Of a DNA stretch of 64,000 nucleotides, positions 7,490-18,065 are shown one piece after another. The position numbers and the translations under genes were made by a program. Origin of the DNA: Verrucomicrobiota bacterium (GTDB lineage Bacteria > Verrucomicrobiota > Verrucomicrobiia > Opitutales > Opitutaceae); NCBI GenBank assembly GCA_023457035.1, contig JAEWNN010000176.1, positions 3,001 through 67,000 of the forward strand, read 5' to 3'. The notes beneath the pieces are model-generated. The model searched no databases. It was not told the origin of the DNA and was given only the letters and a program-made list of their open reading frames with translations. Position 1 is the first letter of the stretch. Every line of letters starts with the position of its first letter.

Positions 7490-9442
7490 TCAGACCGGGG
7501 AGGTCGAGCGTCGCGAAGTGGCTGGCGAGGGGGGCTGCAGGTTGTTCTCCGGGGTGGATAGGGGCGACGGCTCGACCGGGGGCGAGAAGGGGGTATCCGC
7601 GGCCATGCGGCCGAGGACGACTTCCTGCAGATGGCGCGAGGCCTGCATGAAGGACCGGGCGCGGTGTTCGAGCTGCTGGGCGGCGGCGGAGGTCTGCTGG
7701 GCGGCGGCGGCGTTGGCCTGGGTGACCTCGTCGATCTGGTGGGTGGCTGTGGCGATCTGGCCGATACCGGTGCTCTGCTCGCGCGAGGCGGTGGCGATGG
7801 CGGCGACGGTGGTCTCGAGTTCGCGGACCTGGGCGAGAATCTCCGCGAGAGTCTGGCCCACCTCGGTGCCGAGGGCGGCGCCGGCGACGGTGCGCTCGCC
7901 GGAGTGGGTGATCTTGTCGGTGGTCTCGCGGGCGGCGGCGGCGCAACGTTGGGCGAGGGTGCGGACCTCGTCGGCGACGATGGCGAAGCCGGCGCCGGCT
8001 TCGCCTGCGCGGGCGGCTTCGACGGCGGCGTTGAGGGCGAGGAGGTTGGTCTGGAAGGCGATCTCGTCGATGGTCTTGATGATGCGGGTGACGTCGCGGC
8101 TGGAGGCGCGCAGCGCGGTCATGGCCTCGTCGAGACGGTGCATCTGCTCGGCCCCCTTCTCGGCGGAGGTGCGGGCGGCGGCGGCGGATTGTTGGGCGCG
8201 GGCGGCGTGCTCGGCGTTGGTGCGGGTCATGCCGGCCACCTCCTCCAGCGTGGTGCTGGTTTCCTCGATCGAGGAGGCCTGGGTGGAGGAACCCTCGGCG
8301 ACGGAGGCCGCGGCGAGTCGGAGGGTGGCGGCCTCCTCGGCGGATTTCTGCGCCTCGGTGTAGAGTTCGTCGGTGGTGCGCATGACGGGGCCGGCGATGC
8401 TGCGCCCGAGTTGGCGGGTGCAGACGAGGACGAGGACCACGGCCAACACCACGGCGACGCCCGCCCAGAGGCGGCGGCTTTGGGCGCGGTTGGTGAGGGT
8501 GGCGCAGGTGGATTTGAAGTCGTCGCGCACGGCGTCGACCTCCTTGCCCAGTTGCACGTCGATGAGCACCCAATGCGGCTCCCACTCCTGGGTGGATGCG
8601 AGGGGCGGGGCGGTGTTGTCGAGGGCGGCCTGGCCGTGCCCGCGGATGAGTTCGATCGCGGTCCGGTAGGCGGCGGAGTCGTGCAGGGCGACGAGGTGGT
8701 CGCGCAGCGGGCCCTGGCTGAAGGCGACGATGTCCTGCCAATGGGTCTCGGCGAGGTCGACGCTGTTGAGCATGAAGAGCGCCTCGCGGGGGGAGAGCTG
8801 GCGGGGCGGCTGGGCGGTGCGCAGCTGGTGGAAGTAGTAGATCATGCCGCCGGAATCGACGAGCGCCTTGCGGGCGAGCATGAACTTGGGCAGTACGGCA
8901 AGTTTGCGTACGACGACGTCGTTGGTGGAGGCGTCGACGAGCAGCGGGAGCACACCGCTGACGTCGCGCTGGAAGTCGCGATAGCCGTCGATGATGGGGT
9001 CGGCCTTGGCGCCCGGGACCTGGTTGTACACGGCCTGCCGGAGGGCGGGCAGGCTGGCGACGCGCTGCTCGATGCGGTTGAGCGCGGCCTGCAGGAGCGG
9101 TGAGAGCTGGCGGGCGTCGATGCGTGCGCGTTCGGTCTGGTACGCGGTGATGGCGGCGTCGGTGTCGCCGCGCCACTGTTCCTGCTTCTGGCGCGCCTCC
9201 TGGACGGCGGCCGGGGCGAGGTCCGAGCCCGGGAGAAACATGTACCAGTTGGAGAATTCCTGGGCGAGGCGCGACTCGAGGGCGCCGAGTTTCCAGACCA
9301 CCTCGGAGAGCAGGCCGAGCTGGCGGAGCTCGGTCACCTCGGAGTGGGCACGGAGAACGATCAGAAGGGCCGGCACGAGGCCGCCCAGCAGGGGCAGCAG
9401 GACCAGAAGCAGGATCCTGCGTTCGAGACTTAGGGCACGCAT
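7490..9442 (-). CDS. Methyl-accepting chemotaxis protein, NIT-like sensor
   Basis: The product is 650 residues. The first transmembrane helix (ILLLVLLPLLGGLVPALLIV) is at about 10-30. It is followed by a long helical periplasmic region resembling the nitrate/nitrite-sensing NIT domain, with motifs such as EFSNWYMF and DPIIDGYRDF. A second helix (WAGVAVVLAVVLVLVC) is near 325. The C-terminal half is the MCP signalling domain with the conserved hairpin tip EIAFQTNLLALNAAVEAAR and GFAIVADEVRTLAQR. It should pass a small-molecule signal to CheA/CheW; no che genes are nearby. The Pro/Ser-rich tail has no CheR/CheB tether that I can recognise. The ligand is inferred only from domain resemblance. 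Confidence 0.88.
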   Translation of the reverse strand: MRALSLERRILLLVLLPLLGGLVPALLIVLRAHSEVTELRQLGLLSEVVWKLGALESRLAQEFSNWYMFLPGSDLAPAAVQEARQKQEQWRGDTDAAITAYQTERARIDARQLSPLLQAALNRIEQRVASLPALRQAVYNQVPGAKADPIIDGYRDFQRDVSGVLPLLVDASTNDVVVRKLAVLPKFMLARKALVDSGGMIYYFHQLRTAQPPRQLSPREALFMLNSVDLAETHWQDIVAFSQGPLRDHLVALHDSAAYRTAIELIRGHGQAALDNTAPPLASTQEWEPHWVLIDVQLGKEVDAVRDDFKSTCATLTNRAQSRRLWAGVAVVLAVVLVLVCTRQLGRSIAGPVMRTTDELYTEAQKSAEEAATLRLAAASVAEGSSTQASSIEETSTTLEEVAGMTRTNAEHAARAQQSAAAARTSAEKGAEQMHRLDEAMTALRASSRDVTRIIKTIDEIAFQTNLLALNAAVEAARAGEAGAGFAIVADEVRTLAQRCAAAARETTDKITHSGERTVAGAALGTEVGQTLAEILAQVRELETTVAAIATASREQSTGIGQIATATHQIDEVTQANAAAAQQTSAAAQQLEHRARSFMQASRHLQEVVLGRMAADTPFSPPVEPSPLSTPENNLQPPSPATSRRSTSPV

Positions 9443-10077
9443 GTGGGGGAGTTACCCAATCGGGCGGAATGGGGCGGACTTGAATCGCAGTAGGGCCGGA
9501 TGGGGCGGATCGGCGGACGCACCGCAGTAGAAACGGGGAAGAAGCACGTGATGCGCTGCTCTCAACGCACGGGAGGCATATCCGATCCGGGCAGGTATTA
9601 TCACCCAGATGGATGCCGCGGACGTAGGGACGACGGGGGTGGGCTGCTTTTCAATCTCAGCCTTTCTGTCTCTTCGTGCCGTTTCGTGGCCACCAGGAGT
9701 TCGGTGGCGACGGCGCCGAGCGAGGCACCCCGCGGTCGATCCTCCGCCGGTAGCGTCGTCACCTCGCGGGCACAGCGAAGCCCTCACGGGCTTTGCTACG
9801 GAGCGGCCGCGGCTCGGCGAGCCGCGGGATCATTGCTCCCCTGCCAAGGGTCAAGCAGGGCGCGGCGGTGGCTCCAATCACTGGAGTCGCCGACCGGAGG
9901 TGCCGGAGTCGAAGCCCTCACGGGCTTCGCTACGGAGAGTGAGGCCGCGACCGAAGAAAACGAGGGCGGTCTCCGCGCGGCCGGCTAAAGGGGGCTGTGG
10001 CGAGTTGCTCGTGCCACGAGAATCGCTGCGCTCACGCGCAGCGCTACGGGAAGCGCCACGGGAAGCGGCGGCGCGGC
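9443..10077. repeat. Intergenic repeat cluster
   Basis: No gene is supported here. GTAG-head hairpins lie at 9777-9799 (with a G-T wobble), 9911-9933 and 10025-10047. A decayed relative (GCGCGGCCGGCTAAAG) is near 9979. A half copy of the CTCTTCGTGCC...CGTGG family is near 9670-9692. The frames open in this stretch are repeat-derived. Confidence 0.7.
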
Positions 10078-11337
10078 TCAGGCCTTCAGGCCGGGGAAGT
10101 CGAGCGTGGCGAAGTGGTCGGCGAGCGTCTCGGCGCGGCGGATGAGGCGGTATTGCGTGCCGCCCTGCCAGAGGATCTCGGCGGAGCGGAGCTTGCCGTT
10201 GTAGTTGAATCCCATGGCGTGGCCGTGCGCGCCGGTGTCGTGGAGGACGAGCAGGTCGCCGAGGGCGGGGTCGGCGATCTCGCGGTCGACGGCGAACTTG
10301 TCGTTGTTCTCGCAGAGCGAGCCGGTGACGTCGTAGGTCTTGCGCGGGCCGCCCTCGCGAGCCGGCACGGTGATGTGGTGGTACGAGCCGTAGAGCGCCG
10401 GGCGCATGAGGTTGGCCATGCAGGCGTCGAGGCCGACGTAGTTCTTGTAGATGGCCTTCTTGTGGAGCACGCGGGTGACGAGGTAGCCGTAGGGGCCGGT
10501 GACCATGCGGCCGCACTCCATGGTGAGGCGCATGGGGGCGAGGCCGGCGGGGACGAGCGTGTGCTCGTAGGCCGCCTGGATGCCGCGGCTGACGGCGGCG
10601 AGGTCGACGGGTTTCTGGCCGGGGCGGTAGGGGATGCCGATGCCGCCGCCGAGATTGAGCAGCTCGATCCGGACGCCGGTCTTCTGGTGCACCTCGATGG
10701 CGAGGTCGAAGAGCATCTGTGCGGTCTCGACGAAGTACGCGGGGTCGAGCTCGTTGGAGGCGACCATCGTGTGCAGGGCGAACCGTTTCACGCCCTTGGC
10801 GCGGAGGATCCGGTAGCCCTCGACGATCTGCTCGCGGGTGAAGCCGTACTTGGCGTCCTCGGGCTTGCCGATGATGGCGTTGCCGGCCTTGAGCGGGCCG
10901 GGGTTGTAGCGGAAGCAGAGGAAGTCGGGGAGCTTGCCCAGCGTCTGCTCGAGGAACGCGATGTGGCTGAAGTCGTCGAGGTTGATGAGCGCGCCGAGGC
11001 GGGCGGCCTCACGGTATTCGTGGGCCGGCGTGTCGTTGGAGGTGAAGACGATGTCCTCGCCGCGGATACCGACGGCCTCGCAGAGTTTGAGCTCGGCCAG
11101 GGAGGAGCAGTCGCCGCCGAAGCCCTCCTCGCGGAGGACGGCGAGCACGTGGGGGTTGGGGAGGGCCTTGACGGCGTAGAAGTTCTGGAAGCCGCCGGGC
11201 ACCCAGGCGAAGGCCGCGCGGAAGGCGCGGGCGTTGGCGCGCATGGCCGCCTCGTCGTAGAGGTGGAACGGCGTGCCGACCTGCGCGGCGATGGTCTCGA
11301 GTTGGTCGAGGGTGAAGGGAATGCGCTTGTCGCTCAT
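10078..11337 (-). CDS. lysA: Diaminopimelate decarboxylase
   Basis: The product is 419 residues, the normal length. It decarboxylates meso-diaminopimelate to L-lysine in the cytoplasm, using pyridoxal phosphate. Seen motifs are the PLP-lysine segment NFYAVKALPNPHVL, the glycine-rich phosphate loop LNLGGGIGIPYRPG, MECGRMVTG, and the C-terminal substrate/PLP segment GSLCENNDKF. The start at 11337 (MSDKRIPFTLDQ) is preferred because upstream codons lie in repeat-rich DNA. It stands alone, with repeat copy 2 directly upstream, which must lie in or near its promoter. LysA-like decarboxylases of other substrates exist, so the call is firm for the family and likely for the substrate. Confidence 0.88.
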   Translation of the reverse strand: MSDKRIPFTLDQLETIAAQVGTPFHLYDEAAMRANARAFRAAFAWVPGGFQNFYAVKALPNPHVLAVLREEGFGGDCSSLAELKLCEAVGIRGEDIVFTSNDTPAHEYREAARLGALINLDDFSHIAFLEQTLGKLPDFLCFRYNPGPLKAGNAIIGKPEDAKYGFTREQIVEGYRILRAKGVKRFALHTMVASNELDPAYFVETAQMLFDLAIEVHQKTGVRIELLNLGGGIGIPYRPGQKPVDLAAVSRGIQAAYEHTLVPAGLAPMRLTMECGRMVTGPYGYLVTRVLHKKAIYKNYVGLDACMANLMRPALYGSYHHITVPAREGGPRKTYDVTGSLCENNDKFAVDREIADPALGDLLVLHDTGAHGHAMGFNYNGKLRSAEILWQGGTQYRLIRRAETLADHFATLDFPGLKA

Positions 11338-11420
11338 GGGTGCGGAAGTCGTCCACCTCACCGGAGACCGGCGCGGGGAGTCAACGAGGGAAACCGGAGC
11401 GAGGAACCGGAGACACGTGG

Positions 11421-11602
11421 CCGGGACCGACAAAAGGCAACGAGGGGAACGAAGCGGGGACGAGTTGGGTGGGTATGGATCGATGGCCCGATCGTCGCCT
11501 GGCAGGTGAAGGGCAACTCCCTGGTGGCGGGCGCCGGTTCCCTTTGGTCCGCCGTGCCTTTGTTTCCTTCGTTACCTTCTGTCGTCGGCGGAATTCAGGA
11601 TC
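11421..11602 (+). repeat. Element of about 180 bp, copy 2
   Basis: It has the same order as copy 1: GGGACCGACAAAAGGCAACG at the left, a central CCTGGCAGGTGA, and TTCCTTCGTTACCTTCTGTC then GGCGGAATTCAGG at the right. It lies about 84 bases upstream of lysA, whose 5' end faces it. GTAG-head hairpins follow at 11634-11656 and 11724-11746. Confidence 0.75.
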
Positions 11603-11633
11603 AAACCGGCCCCAGGGAGCCGAGGCGAGGATC

Positions 11634-11746
11634 GCTGCGCTCACGCGCAGCGCTACGGGGAGTGGAGGTGCGGGTGGCGGTTTCTGGCATCAAACCGGAG
11701 ACAGGGGAGCCGGGGCGAAAATCGCTGCGCTCGCGCGCAGCGCTAC
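11634..11746. repeat. Two GTAG-head hairpins
   Basis: Hairpins GCTGCGC-TCAC-GCGCAGC-GCTAC at 11634-11656 and GCTGCGC-TCGC-GCGCAGC-GCTAC at 11724-11746 are direct repeats. The flanking text CCGGAG/CGAGGC...GATCGCTG is also partly shared, so they may have arisen as a unit. Confidence 0.75.
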
Positions 11747-11818
11747 GGCGGGGAACGGCGGGGCGGGCGGCGGTTTCTGGCATCGAAACTGGCGCGGTGG
11801 GCGTTCTACGGTGGCGCC

Positions 11819-12538
11819 GTGGAAATCGAGACCATCGGCACCCTGCGCACGTGTTTCCCGGAGAAGTTCGGCATTCCCCGCCAACCCGGCCTGGCGCCGC
11901 TGGCGCGCGGCATCCTGCGCTTCTCGGCCGCGCAGCCGGCGGCGGTGTGGCGCGACGCGATGCGCGGGCTGGAGGGGTTTTCGCACCTGTGGGTGACGTT
12001 CGTGTTCCACGCGACGGTGACGGAGGGCTGGAAGGGCCTGGTGCGGCCGCCGCGGCTGGGCGGCAAGGAGAAGATGGGCGTGTGGGCGACGCGTTCGCCG
12101 CATCGGCCCAACTTCCTCGGGCTCTCGCTGCTCGAACTCGAGGCGGTCGATTTCGACGAGCCGGCGCTGCGCTTCCGCGGCGTCGACCTGCTCGACGGCA
12201 CGCCGGTGGTGGACCTGCGGCCCTACCACCCCGACCACGATCTGCCGCGATCGGCGACGCGCGACGGCTGGATCGCGCAGGCACCCGCGCCGGCGGCCGC
12301 GGTGGAGTGGAGCGCGGCCGCGCGGCAGCGTATCCCGGAAATGGCGGCACGCACGCCGGCGGAGCTGCCGGCCTACACCGCGGACGAGCTGCGCGGGCTG
12401 GTGGAGTCGCTGGTGGCGCTCGACCCGCGGCCGGCGCACCAGCGCGGCGAGGTGGGCGACTGGGCGATGCGGCTGCTCGCGTTCGATGTGAAGATCCGGA
12501 TGGAGGGGACGCGCGCGACGATCGTCGCGCTGGAGTGA
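11819..12538 (+). CDS. trmO: tRNA (t6A37) N6-methyltransferase TrmO
   Basis: The product is 239 residues. TrmO (TsaA/UPF0066) uses S-adenosylmethionine to methylate N6-threonylcarbamoyladenosine at tRNA position 37. Family motifs are clear: EKFGIPRQPGLAP near the N-terminus, GLEGFSHLWVTFVFH, GVWATRSPHRPNFLGLS, and DLLDGTPVVDLRPYHPDHD. The start is a GTG at 11819; no in-frame ATG lies nearer, and the conserved IGTLRTCFPEKFG follows at once. No operon partner is evident; the next gene begins 103 bases later on the same strand. Confidence 0.9.
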   Translation: MEIETIGTLRTCFPEKFGIPRQPGLAPLARGILRFSAAQPAAVWRDAMRGLEGFSHLWVTFVFHATVTEGWKGLVRPPRLGGKEKMGVWATRSPHRPNFLGLSLLELEAVDFDEPALRFRGVDLLDGTPVVDLRPYHPDHDLPRSATRDGWIAQAPAPAAAVEWSAAARQRIPEMAARTPAELPAYTADELRGLVESLVALDPRPAHQRGEVGDWAMRLLAFDVKIRMEGTRATIVALE

Positions 12539-12641
12539 GCGACGCCGGGGCTTGTCACCGCGGGGAGGATCGGCGGCAATAGGCGTGCCCTTCCCGCCCG
12601 TCTCGCGCCGGGCACGTTTTCCGGCAACCTTTCTTCCCCCG

Positions 12642-14447
12642 ATGTCCTTCATGTCCTCCTCCCGTTCACTCCTCCTCAGCTCCGCCGTCGCCCTCGGTGG
12701 TGGCGTGCTCGGCCACGCGGCCGAGGCGGCGCGGCCCGCGTTCCTCGACTGGGCGTCGACCCCGCCGATGGGCTGGAACAGCTGGGACTGCTTCGCCACC
12801 ACTGTGACCGAGGAGCAGACGAAGGCGCAGGCCGACTTCATGGCCGCACACCTCAAGGCCCATGGCTGGCAGTACGTGGTCGTCGACATCCAGTGGTACG
12901 AGCCCGGTGCGAAGGACCACGGCTACCGGGCCGACGCTGTGCTCACGATGGATGCCCACGGCCGCCTCCAGCCGGCGACCAACCGCTTCCCGTCGGCCGA
13001 GGGAGGCAACGGCTTCAAGGCTCTCTCCTCGTACGTCCACGGGCTCGGGCTGAAGTTCGGCATCCACCTCATGCGCGGCATCCCGCGGCAGGCCGTCGAG
13101 CGCAACCTGCCCATCCTCGGCACCGAGCAGCGCGCGCAGGACATCGCGGACAAGGTCCACGTGTGCCCATGGAATCCCGACATGTACGGCGTCGACATGG
13201 CCAAGCCCGGCGCGCAGGCGTACTACGACTCGGTCTTCGCGCTGCTCGCGGAGTGGGGTGTCGACTACGTGAAGGTCGACGACCTCAGCCGGCCGTATTT
13301 CCAGAACCAGCCCGAGGTCGAGGCGATCCGCCGCGCGATCGACAAGACGGGCCGCCCGATGGTGCTCAGCCTCTCGCCCGGGGCGACCGACCTGCGCGCC
13401 GCCGACCACGTGACGAACCACGCCAACCTCTGGCGCATCAGCGACGACTTCTGGGACCGCTGGCTGGCGCTGCGCGAGCAGTTCGCGCGGCTGGCCAACT
13501 GGAATCCGCACCGCCGCCCCGGCGCCTGGCCCGATGCCGACATGCTGCCGCTCGGCACGATCATGCAGGGCGCGCGGACCACACGTTTCACGCCCGACGA
13601 GCAACTCACGCTGATGACGCTGTGGTCGATCGCGCGTTCGCCGCTCATGCACGGAGGCGATCTCACCAAGACGGACGCCGCCACGCTGGCTTTGCTTACC
13701 AACGACGAGGTGCTCGCCGTCAACCAGCACAGCACGGACAACCGCCCGCTCTTCGACCGCGACGGGTTGGTCGCCTGGACAGCGAAGGATCCGGCGAATG
13801 GCGACACCTATCTCGCGCTCTTCAACGCCCGCGACCGCGTGCAACTGGTTCCGGCCAATGCCCGGCACGATTCCGGCGCGGTGGCGGTCGGCACCAAGAG
13901 CGTGAATGCGATCGACATCGAGGTGCGCGACGGTCGCGCGCTGTTCCTCGTCGCCGAGCCGGCGGGCGAGTTCGACGGCTTCGTGCCGGTCCTGTGGCGC
14001 GAGCCGCGCTGGGTGATGGCCGACGGGTCCGAGGTCCCGCTCACCGCGGGGGCGTGGATGCGCGCCGACGCGCAGTGGGACAGCGCGAAGATCGCGAAGG
14101 ATGGCGAGCAGGTGCTCGGCCTCGGTGCGCTGGCTTCCGCGGTGATCGAGTACGCGGTGCCCGCGGGCGCGGTGCGGTTCCGCGCCGCCGCCGGGATCGA
14201 TCCCAAGCACGAGGGGCCCGGCGCGGTCCGCTTCCTCACGGTGGTCGGCACGACCGCCAACACCGACGAAGGCCCCGGCTTGTCGATCGAAGTCGACCTG
14301 GCGGCGCTGGTCGGCGGCGCGCCGGTGCGCGTGCGCGATCTGTGGCAGCACGCCGACCTGGGCGAACTGTCGGGCGTCTTCGCGCCGCTGGTTCCCTACC
14401 ACGGGGCCCGGCTCTACCGGTTGACGCGCGTCGCCGCGGGGCAGTGA
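12642..14447 (+). CDS. Glycoside hydrolase family 27, putative alpha-galactosidase
   Basis: The product is 601 residues. A signal peptide (SSSRSLLLSSAVALGGGVLG...HAAEA) suggests export. The catalytic (beta/alpha)8 barrel begins with TPPMGWNSWDCF. The GH27 nucleophile motif VDYVKVDD lies near residue 213, and the likely acid/base is in LWRISDDFWDRW. A C-terminal region with GPGAVRFLTVVGTT and SIEVDLAAL may be a beta-sandwich or NPCBM-like domain. It would release terminal alpha-galactose (or a related sugar) from plant oligosaccharides in the periplasm or outside. ATG 12642 starts the signal peptide; ATG 12651 is also possible. The XylR-type regulator and TonB receptor a few kilobases downstream fit a sugar-use role. 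Confidence 0.85.
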   Translation: MSFMSSSRSLLLSSAVALGGGVLGHAAEAARPAFLDWASTPPMGWNSWDCFATTVTEEQTKAQADFMAAHLKAHGWQYVVVDIQWYEPGAKDHGYRADAVLTMDAHGRLQPATNRFPSAEGGNGFKALSSYVHGLGLKFGIHLMRGIPRQAVERNLPILGTEQRAQDIADKVHVCPWNPDMYGVDMAKPGAQAYYDSVFALLAEWGVDYVKVDDLSRPYFQNQPEVEAIRRAIDKTGRPMVLSLSPGATDLRAADHVTNHANLWRISDDFWDRWLALREQFARLANWNPHRRPGAWPDADMLPLGTIMQGARTTRFTPDEQLTLMTLWSIARSPLMHGGDLTKTDAATLALLTNDEVLAVNQHSTDNRPLFDRDGLVAWTAKDPANGDTYLALFNARDRVQLVPANARHDSGAVAVGTKSVNAIDIEVRDGRALFLVAEPAGEFDGFVPVLWREPRWVMADGSEVPLTAGAWMRADAQWDSAKIAKDGEQVLGLGALASAVIEYAVPAGAVRFRAAAGIDPKHEGPGAVRFLTVVGTTANTDEGPGLSIEVDLAALVGGAPVRVRDLWQHADLGELSGVFAPLVPYHGARLYRLTRVAAGQ

Positions 14448-14500
14448 CCGCGGCGGGGCGCGGCCTGCGAGAAGCTCCGCTCGCCGCGCCGCCCGTGCCC

Positions 14501-14538
14501 GAAAACGAAAAGGCCGCCGGTGGGAAACCGGCGGCCTT
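14501..14538 (-). terminator. Rho-independent terminator of tRNA-Asp
   Basis: On the minus strand, just 3' of the tRNA, GGCCGCCGG and CCGGCGGCC form a 9-bp stem with a short loop. It is followed by TTTTCGTTTTC. Confidence 0.8.
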
Positions 14539-14543
14539 CAAAA

Positions 14544-14620
14544 TGGCGGGATGGACGGGACTCGAACCCGCGACCTTCTGCGTGACAGGCAGACGCTCTA
14601 ACCAGCTGAGCTACCACCCC
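14544..14620 (-). tRNA. tRNA-Asp (anticodon GTC)
   Basis: Read on the minus strand, the 77-base sequence folds as a full cloverleaf. The acceptor stem GGGGTGG pairs with CCATCCC. The D arm is GCTC...GAGC, the anticodon stem TCTGC/GCAGA holds loop CTGTCAC (anticodon GTC), and the T arm is GCGGG-TTCGAGT-CCCGT. CCA is encoded at the 3' end (14544-14546). A terminator follows at once. Confidence 0.96.
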
Positions 14621-14729
14621 GTGGAACGGGAGAGGCGCGACGGTAGAAACGGCCCAACCCCTGTCAAGAACCCTTTGGCCGACATTTTTCCGGAGGACCG
14701 GCAAATGGGCCGGCGGCGTGGTTTCCCCT

Positions 14730-16115
<1,386 letters not shown>

Positions 16116-16461
16116 GGAGTGGGCGGGAAGATTGGTTACCGAGCGAGTGCGTGTGTGGTGCCGCAAAGCGGGCGGAAAGTCACAGCCGAAAGCAACGGGG
16201 GCGCGGCGAGCGCTCGGGCCGCGGCGACCCGGCCTCCCTTAGGGCGCGACCTTGGTCGCGCCGCCTCCCGGGACCACAAGCCCGCGGTCAGCCGAGGCCG
16301 AGGTCGAGCTGGTGCGGTGGGCGGGGCGTCGAGGCCGGAGGCGCCGTCGCGGGCGGTGTGATTGGGGCGTGGATTCACAGGCGGGCCGACGGCCGTGGCC
16401 GCGAGCGGAAGCGTGGCGCGGGGGTGAAGGGATTTCGGGTGCTGCGGGCTTTTCGGGTTGC
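16116..16461. other. Intergenic region between asnS and the XylR-type gene
   Basis: No gene is supported, although one frame of the downstream gene stays open through it. A strong hairpin, GGCGCGACC-TT-GGTCGCGCC, lies at 16243-16262 and matches hairpins at 24114-24133 and 28644-28663. The promoters of the two divergent genes must lie here. Confidence 0.6.
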
Positions 16462-17784
16462 TTGGACAACGTCCCCACAGACTCGATCGACTCTTCCCTC
16501 CCGCACGAGCCAGCCGGCCCGCTCGTCTCCGCTCCCGACGACCCTGGGGGGGCGATCCGGCCGCCTGCCGGCGCCGCGGCCGGAGTCGGACGGCGTCCAC
16601 GGACGCTGCTGGTGTTTCGTACCGGCGACGATCGCGCCTCCGCGTTGTTGCGTGGGATCGCACACTACCAGCAGGCGCACGGGGGTTCGAGTGCGCTGAC
16701 CGACGACCACCCGCGGACCGCGGACGAGCTGCGGGAGCGCCTGGCCCGCGGCTGGGACGGCGTGATCAGCCAGAACACCTCGGCGGCCCTGGTCGCGGCG
16801 TGTGCGGAGCGCGGGATCCCGCTGGTCGATCTGGACGATTCGCCGACCTTTGCCGGAGTGTCCACGCTACGTCCTGACAGCGTGGCGATCGGTGCGATGG
16901 GCGGAGAATTCTTCCTCGACCGGGGTTTTCGGAGCTTCGCCTTTGTGGGGCCGGAATCCGTCGGTTGGGCGCGGGAGCGGCGGGTCGGATTTGTCGAGGC
17001 GGTGCGGCTCGGCGGGCACAAAGCCGAGGTCATGGCGTTGAGGACGGCGGCGGGCGACGGGTCCGACCGCGGCGGTGAGGAGGGGCGCGTGCTGGCGCGC
17101 TGGTTGCGGGAGCTGCCGAAGCCGGTCGGCGTGATGGCGAGCGACGACCAATGTGCGGTGCGGGTGCTGGAGGCGGCCCGCGAGGCCGGTTGCCCGGTGC
17201 CCGAGGAGGTGGCGGTGCTCGGGGCCGGCAACGATGTCGTCCGTTGCGAATTGGCGACGCCGACGCTGTCGAGCGTGGATCCGGGGTTGTTTCAGGTCGG
17301 CTATCGCGCGGCGGAACATCTGGCGCAGCGGATGACCGGCCGCGGTGTGGCCGTCTGCGATCTGCGGCTCGATCCGGCGGAAGTCGTGATTCGGCGCTCC
17401 ACCGACGTGTCGGCCATTTCCGACCGCGCGGTGGCGGTGGCGGTGCGCCATATCGCGGAACACGCCTGCGAGGGGCTGACGGTGGCCGAGGTGCTGCCGC
17501 ATGCCGCCGTCTCGCGGGCGCAATTGGAGAAGAAATTCCGGCAGCACCTCGGGCGGTCGCCGCAGGCCGAGATCCGGCGGGTGCAGGTGGCGCGTATCCG
17601 GCGGTTGCTGGCCGAGACCGAGCTGCCCCTCAAGCGCATCGCCGAGCGGACGGGTTTCGCCTACACGGAGTACCTGTGCGTCGTCTTCCGGCGCCTGACC
17701 GGGGAGACGCCGGGAGCGTATCGCCGCCGGTGCCTGCGCGGCGGCCCGGCCCGGGCGCACGCCGACGGATGGTCGAAGGAATAG
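16462..17784 (+). CDS. XylR-type regulator (LacI-like sensor plus AraC HTH)
   Basis: The product is about 440 residues from TTG 16462. The middle part is a periplasmic-binding-protein-like sensor: RRPRTLLVFRTGDDRASALL, then RGIAHYQQAHG, VISQNTSAALVAACAERGIP and GVMASDDQCAVRVLEAAREA. The C-terminus is an AraC-type double helix-turn-helix: VAEVLPHAAVSRAQLEKKFR and RIAERTGFAYTEYLCVVFRR, ending LTGETPGAYRRR. This is the XylR layout, in which a sugar binds the sensor and changes activation. The true start is unclear: the frame is open from 16252 with Arg/Gly-rich nonsense, and the sensor begins near 16590. It lies 281 bases before a TonB receptor on the same strand, its likely target. Confidence 0.82.
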   Translation: MDNVPTDSIDSSLPHEPAGPLVSAPDDPGGAIRPPAGAAAGVGRRPRTLLVFRTGDDRASALLRGIAHYQQAHGGSSALTDDHPRTADELRERLARGWDGVISQNTSAALVAACAERGIPLVDLDDSPTFAGVSTLRPDSVAIGAMGGEFFLDRGFRSFAFVGPESVGWARERRVGFVEAVRLGGHKAEVMALRTAAGDGSDRGGEEGRVLARWLRELPKPVGVMASDDQCAVRVLEAAREAGCPVPEEVAVLGAGNDVVRCELATPTLSSVDPGLFQVGYRAAEHLAQRMTGRGVAVCDLRLDPAEVVIRRSTDVSAISDRAVAVAVRHIAEHACEGLTVAEVLPHAAVSRAQLEKKFRQHLGRSPQAEIRRVQVARIRRLLAETELPLKRIAERTGFAYTEYLCVVFRRLTGETPGAYRRRCLRGGPARAHADGWSKE

Positions 17785-17838
17785 ATACGATCGCCCGGAT
17801 GCGGACGATGCCGGCCGGGGCCGCGGACAACAGATATC

Positions 17839-17857
17839 AATCGGCGTAGAACCGATT
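17839..17857. promoter_or_regulatory. Candidate operator upstream of the TonB receptor
   Basis: A perfect inverted repeat, AATCGG-N7-CCGATT, lies in the gap between the XylR-type regulator and the TonB receptor. It is the clearest dyad in that gap and could be the regulator's binding site or that of another factor. The evidence is symmetry and position only. Confidence 0.35.
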
Positions 17858-18065
17858 CACGCGGGGAAGGTGCGCGTGCGGGATAGCCCTTCGCTGCAGG
17901 ACCAGGCGTCTGGGGCGACGGCTCGGCCGTCTCGCCGCGGACGCCCGGTGTTGCGAAACCGACTACTGCGGCGGCCGCCCCATCGACCGCCGCGGACGCC
18001 CGCCCGTGCGCCACGGGTCGGGCCGCCTTCGCGGGTGGCCCGGAATCCCCAACGAAAAGATCACC

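Noticed and set aside
16252..16461. Extended N-terminus of the XylR-type regulator from 16252
   Set aside because: The added 70 residues are Arg/Gly-rich, cross a repeat hairpin and have no counterpart in the family layout.
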